Origin: Candidatus Izemoplasmatales bacterium
GTDB lineage: Bacteria > Bacillota_I > Bacilli_A > Izemoplasmatales > Hujiaoplasmataceae
Direction: 5' to 3'
Length of the DNA: 7,682 nt
Assembly (NCBI GenBank): GCA_028707415.1
Contig: JAQWBC010000038.1
Coordinates: 1-7,682 of the forward strand
Position numbers and translations under genes: made by a program. The notes under the pieces were generated by a model. That model worked only from the letters and a program-made list of their open reading frames with translations. It had not been told where the DNA came from and did not search any database. The stretch's first letter is position 1. The number at the start of each line of letters is the position of its first letter. Below are positions 5,130 through 7,682 of the stretch, one piece after another.

Positions 5130-6674
5130 ATGACCAGGTATCGAGAGATGATTCGTTTACTGAACCAAGGCATCAGTCAAAGAAACATTGCCTTGAGCTG
5201 TCCGTGCTCGCGCAACACGATTTCAAAAGTGGCTGCGAGAGTGAAAGAAATCGCTTTGAAATGGCCGCTTGCCCCAGAAATGACCGACGCCGATCTGGAA
5301 AAACTGCTTCTCGGCGGTCAAAAACCAGAAGCCGAACGGGTGATGCCGGATTGGGAGAAGATTCGTCGTGAAATGCTACGAAAAGGCGTTACGCTCAAAC
5401 TACTTTGGATGGAATACGTTGAGGAAGCGAAGACGAATCATCGGATCCCTTTGATGTATTCCCGCTTCTGCGATCACTTTCGCGAATTCATGAATGTCGA
5501 ACACGCGACGATGCACATCGCCCGAAAACCAGGAGAACGCATTGAAGTCGACTGGGCCGGGCAGACGATTGATGTGGTCGATCGTGATACCGGTGAAACG
5601 CTTCCTGCCTCGCTCTTTGTTGCGGTCTGCTCCTTCAGCTTGTACACCTATGTCACTGCTTGTTTGTCTCAAGACCTTGATAATTGGATCCAGTGTCACG
5701 TGGATATGTTCCGGTTCTTTGCCGGCGTGCCGCAGATGATTGTTCCCGATAACCTGAAGACCGGCGTCGATCGCATCGAACCTGGGGCTATAGTCTTAAA
5801 CCGCACCTATGAGGAGATGGCTGAACATTATGGTACCGCCATCGTCCCGGCGCGCGTCCGTCATCCGAAAGACAAACCGAATGTCGAAGGCACGGTTAAA
5901 ATCGTCTCCACATGGATTCTTTCAGCGCTGAGAAACCACAAGTTTTTCACTTTGGCCGATCTCAACGCCGAAATCAAGACCCGCCTGAAAGCGTTCAACG
6001 AAAAACCATTCCATAAAAAAGAGGGTAGCCGTTTCAGCGTATTTCTCGGGGAAGAGAAACCATTTCTTGCGCCGTTGCCTGCCGCCCACTTTGAACCTTC
6101 GCAATGGAAGACTGCGACGGTCCAGTTTAATTATCACATAGAAGTGGATAAAATGCACTACTCTGTTCCATATGAATACATTAAACAGGTCGTCGACGTG
6201 CGTCTGACGCGCAATGTGATCGAAATCTTCGATCATCAAAAACGAATTGCTTCCCATCTTCGTCTGACCGGTAGACCCGGTCAATACAGCACGCAAGAAC
6301 TTCATATGCCCGAAGATCATCAAAAATACCTGGAATGGGACTCCAAACGTTTCCTCGACTGGGGAGCTAAGATCGGCCCTTCCACCGTACAAGCATTGAA
6401 GGCGATCCTTGCTTCTCACAAGATCGAACAACAGGCCTACCGCGCCTGTATGGGTCTCTTGAAGCTGGCAGACAAATACACTGCCAACCGACTCGAAAAC
6501 GCCACTGCGAAAGCTTTGTCCTACACATCATCCCCGAGTTTCAAAAATATCAAAAATATTCTCGTCTCTGGGCTGGACAAGCCGGATGCCGATACTCCGC
6601 CGAAAGCCGACTCGAATGCCGCCAGTTTCGGATTCACACGCGGCGCTGCCTATTACGGCGGTGATCACTCATGA
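5130..6674 (+). CDS. istA: IS21-family transposase IstA (DDE)
   Basis: A 514-residue transposase that cuts and joins the element's ends. An N-terminal helix-turn-helix (about 3-40, with GISQRNIALSCPCSRNTISK) should bind the terminal repeats. The RNase-H-fold catalytic core carries the expected triad: Asp 141 in EVDWAG, Asp 207 in VPDNLK and Glu 253 in KPNVEG. A C-terminal region (about 310-400) includes WKTATVQFNYHIEVDKMHYS, typical of this family (Mu-type C-terminal domain). Length and motif order fit an intact protein. The start ATG at 5130 follows AAAGGAGG (5113-5120) at 9 bases. The stop overlaps the istB start (ATGA, 6671-6674), the usual coupling that lets IstB be made with IstA. Codon and base use are richer in G+C than the host genes around it, consistent with recent arrival. 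Confidence 0.96.
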   Translation: MTRYREMIRLLNQGISQRNIALSCPCSRNTISKVAARVKEIALKWPLAPEMTDADLEKLLLGGQKPEAERVMPDWEKIRREMLRKGVTLKLLWMEYVEEAKTNHRIPLMYSRFCDHFREFMNVEHATMHIARKPGERIEVDWAGQTIDVVDRDTGETLPASLFVAVCSFSLYTYVTACLSQDLDNWIQCHVDMFRFFAGVPQMIVPDNLKTGVDRIEPGAIVLNRTYEEMAEHYGTAIVPARVRHPKDKPNVEGTVKIVSTWILSALRNHKFFTLADLNAEIKTRLKAFNEKPFHKKEGSRFSVFLGEEKPFLAPLPAAHFEPSQWKTATVQFNYHIEVDKMHYSVPYEYIKQVVDVRLTRNVIEIFDHQKRIASHLRLTGRPGQYSTQELHMPEDHQKYLEWDSKRFLDWGAKIGPSTVQALKAILASHKIEQQAYRACMGLLKLADKYTANRLENATAKALSYTSSPSFKNIKNILVSGLDKPDADTPPKADSNAASFGFTRGAAYYGGDHS

Positions 6675-7441
6675 CGAATGAAACGACGATCCGAAAATTA
6701 GCCGAAATGCGTCTCCCTGCCATGGCCGACGGTCTGCGTCGTCAGATCGAAGATCCCTCATTTCAGTCACTATCGTTCGAAGAACGCATTGGTCTTCTCA
6801 TTGACCAAGAGTACTCGTCCCGTAAGAACCATCGCCTCGAACGGCTGATCCACTCTGCCGGCTTCGATCAGCCCCAGGCTTCCGTTGCTGATATCAATTA
6901 TGGCGGCGGCCGTCAGTTGGACAAAGGGATGATTGCCTCGCTTGCGTCCTGCAATTTCATCCGTGAAGCCCACAACTTGATCATCATGGGGGCCACGGGT
7001 ACCGGAAAATCCTATCTTGCTTGCGCTTTTGGAATGGAAGCTTGTAAGAATTTCTTTTCTGTTCGTTATGTGCGTTTGCCCGAATTACTATATGAGTTGA
7101 TCCTCTCACGTGCTGATGGATCTTATCAAAAACTGATGAAGGCGCTGCGAAAAGTAGATTTGTTGATCTTGGATGAGTGGATGTTGGTATCTTTAAATGA
7201 AACCGAAGCCAGAGATCTCTTGGAGATCATTCATGCGAGACACAAAAAGTCTTCGACTATTTTTTGTTCGCAATTTGCACCTGCCGGCTGGCATAAAAAG
7301 ATTGGTGAAGAAACCATTGCGGATGCGATTCTTGATCGCATCGTTCACGATTCCTACTCGATCGAAATCCTTGGTGATTCCAAGGATGACCACTCGATGC
7401 GAGAAGTCTATGGAATCCATGCGATTCCAGGAAAAGTTTAA
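6671..7441 (+). CDS. istB: IS21-family transposition helper ATPase IstB (AAA+)
   Basis: A 256-residue AAA+ ATPase related to DnaC; in IS21 it binds DNA as an oligomer, helps choose the target and activates IstA. The N-terminal segment (about 1-65, with MRLPAMADGLRRQ and FEERIGLLIDQE) is the family's helical IstA-interacting/DNA-binding region. Walker A is GATGTGKS at 107-114, Walker B is LLILDE at 164-169, and the likely arginine finger is Arg 223 in AILDRIVHD. Length is normal and no motif is missing. The ATG overlaps the istA stop by four bases; no independent Shine-Dalgarno is needed. The stop at 7439-7441 lies 22 bases before the first right-end repeat. Confidence 0.96.
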   Translation: MTNETTIRKLAEMRLPAMADGLRRQIEDPSFQSLSFEERIGLLIDQEYSSRKNHRLERLIHSAGFDQPQASVADINYGGGRQLDKGMIASLASCNFIREAHNLIIMGATGTGKSYLACAFGMEACKNFFSVRYVRLPELLYELILSRADGSYQKLMKALRKVDLLILDEWMLVSLNETEARDLLEIIHARHKKSSTIFCSQFAPAGWHKKIGEETIADAILDRIVHDSYSIEILGDSKDDHSMREVYGIHAIPGKV

Positions 7442-7463
7442 TCAATTTTCGATTCAATGACGG

Positions 7464-7547
7464 GTGGCTCACGCCATCGGTCTCGTGGCTCACTTCCGTC
7501 GGTCCGGTGGCTCAACCTCCATCGGTCCGATGGCTCACACGAGTCGG
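7464..7547. repeat. right terminal-repeat array of the IS21 element (four copies)
   Basis: GTGGCTCA occurs at 7464, 7485 and 7507, with a variant ATGGCTCA at 7530, spaced 21, 22 and 23 bp; TCGG cores fall between (7477, 7499, 7522) and outside the last copy (7544). These are the inverse of the left-end units. Bases 7475-7515 match 4940-4980 perfectly in inverted orientation, so left unit 1 corresponds to right unit 3 and the right end has one further unit outside it. Confidence 0.92.
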
Positions 7548-7557
7548 TATATGCATA

Positions 7558-7682
7558 TGATTGCTTTCAAAGACGTCCAATAAATGACTGTAGAATGATG
7601 TTTTCGGGAAAATTCCGATTTGGCAACAAGAATCACCTTAAGAAAGTAAATGCTTCTTACCTCAACATCAACAAGGATCATC
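7558..7682. other. right flank of the IS; open frames to the window edge, not assignable
   Basis: In the 125 bases beyond the element, a plus-strand frame stays open from within the IS end to the window edge; its first ATGs are at 7595 and 7598 (then FSGKFRFGNKNHLKKVN), but no Shine-Dalgarno precedes them. A minus-strand frame is also open across the same stretch. Neither resembles a family I know, so this is either the start of a gene continuing to the right or non-coding DNA. Confidence 0.2.

Larger units (their letters stand above)
4919..7557 (+). mobile_element. complete IS21-family insertion sequence
   Basis: A roughly 2.64-kb element, the usual size for IS21 relatives, with istA and istB in order, overlapping by ATGA, between inverted arrays of a 22-bp repeat. 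A perfect 41-bp inverted repeat links 4940-4980 with 7475-7515. The left boundary is placed at TGTTGGATAATCCG (from 4919) because family members begin with TG; the right boundary is less clear (GTCGGTATATGCATA, ending at about 7555-7557). The 8-mers TGATTTCT (4911-4918) and TGATTGCT (7558-7565) could be a target duplication with one mismatch. Base composition is richer in G+C than the flanks. Both genes appear intact, so the element may still be active. The presence of the element is certain; its exact ends are not. Confidence 0.85.

Noticed and set aside
5922..6431. A 169-codon frame antisense to istA
   Set aside because: It is a shadow of the istA coding sequence, which has complete catalytic motifs in the other strand; the antisense product resembles nothing known.

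Overview
The window looks like AT-rich chromosomal DNA from a low-G+C Gram-positive bacterium (Bacillota or a relative). Genes have strong purine-rich Shine-Dalgarno sites, GTG is used as a start, and UGA is used as a stop (end of the RhuM-like gene and of istA) while Trp is TGG. So the standard code applies and this is not a Mycoplasma-type genome. One 2.6-kb block, an IS21-family insertion sequence, is clearly richer in G+C than everything around it: 34 of 60 bases at 5281-5340 against 15 of 60 at 3481-3540.

Layout. (1) 1-2414, + strand: the 3' part of one ABC exporter subunit and a complete second subunit whose start overlaps its end. The two probably form a heterodimeric exporter; the substrate cannot be read from this window. 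(2) 2415-3067: a gene-poor stretch with a short open frame lacking a normal start, a long imperfect hairpin, and a 113-bp inverted-repeat unit enclosing two ~30-bp direct repeats that resembles the decayed ends of a mobile element. (3) 4434 down to 3068, - strand: a promoter, an AbrB-type antitoxin-like gene, a frameshifted and truncated RelE/ParE-like toxin remnant, and a RhuM-family gene with a phospholipase-D-like C-terminal domain, apparently one transcription unit. (4) 4447-4472: a hairpin with A/T tracts on both sides, a probable bidirectional terminator. (5) 4534-4824, - strand: a pseudogene of a small Cys-pair (zinc-ribbon-like) protein with two in-frame stops. (6) About 4919-7557: a complete IS21-family element with istA, istB and multiple 22-bp terminal repeats. 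(7) 7558-7682: right flank with nothing firmly assignable.

The most interesting part is the minus-strand unit. An intact AbrB-like antitoxin has lost its usual kind of toxin partner and now sits immediately upstream of a RhuM-like protein carrying a degenerate HKD-like motif. This could be accidental accretion in a transposon-rich accessory region, or a re-partnered antitoxin/effector pair. The sequence alone cannot decide.
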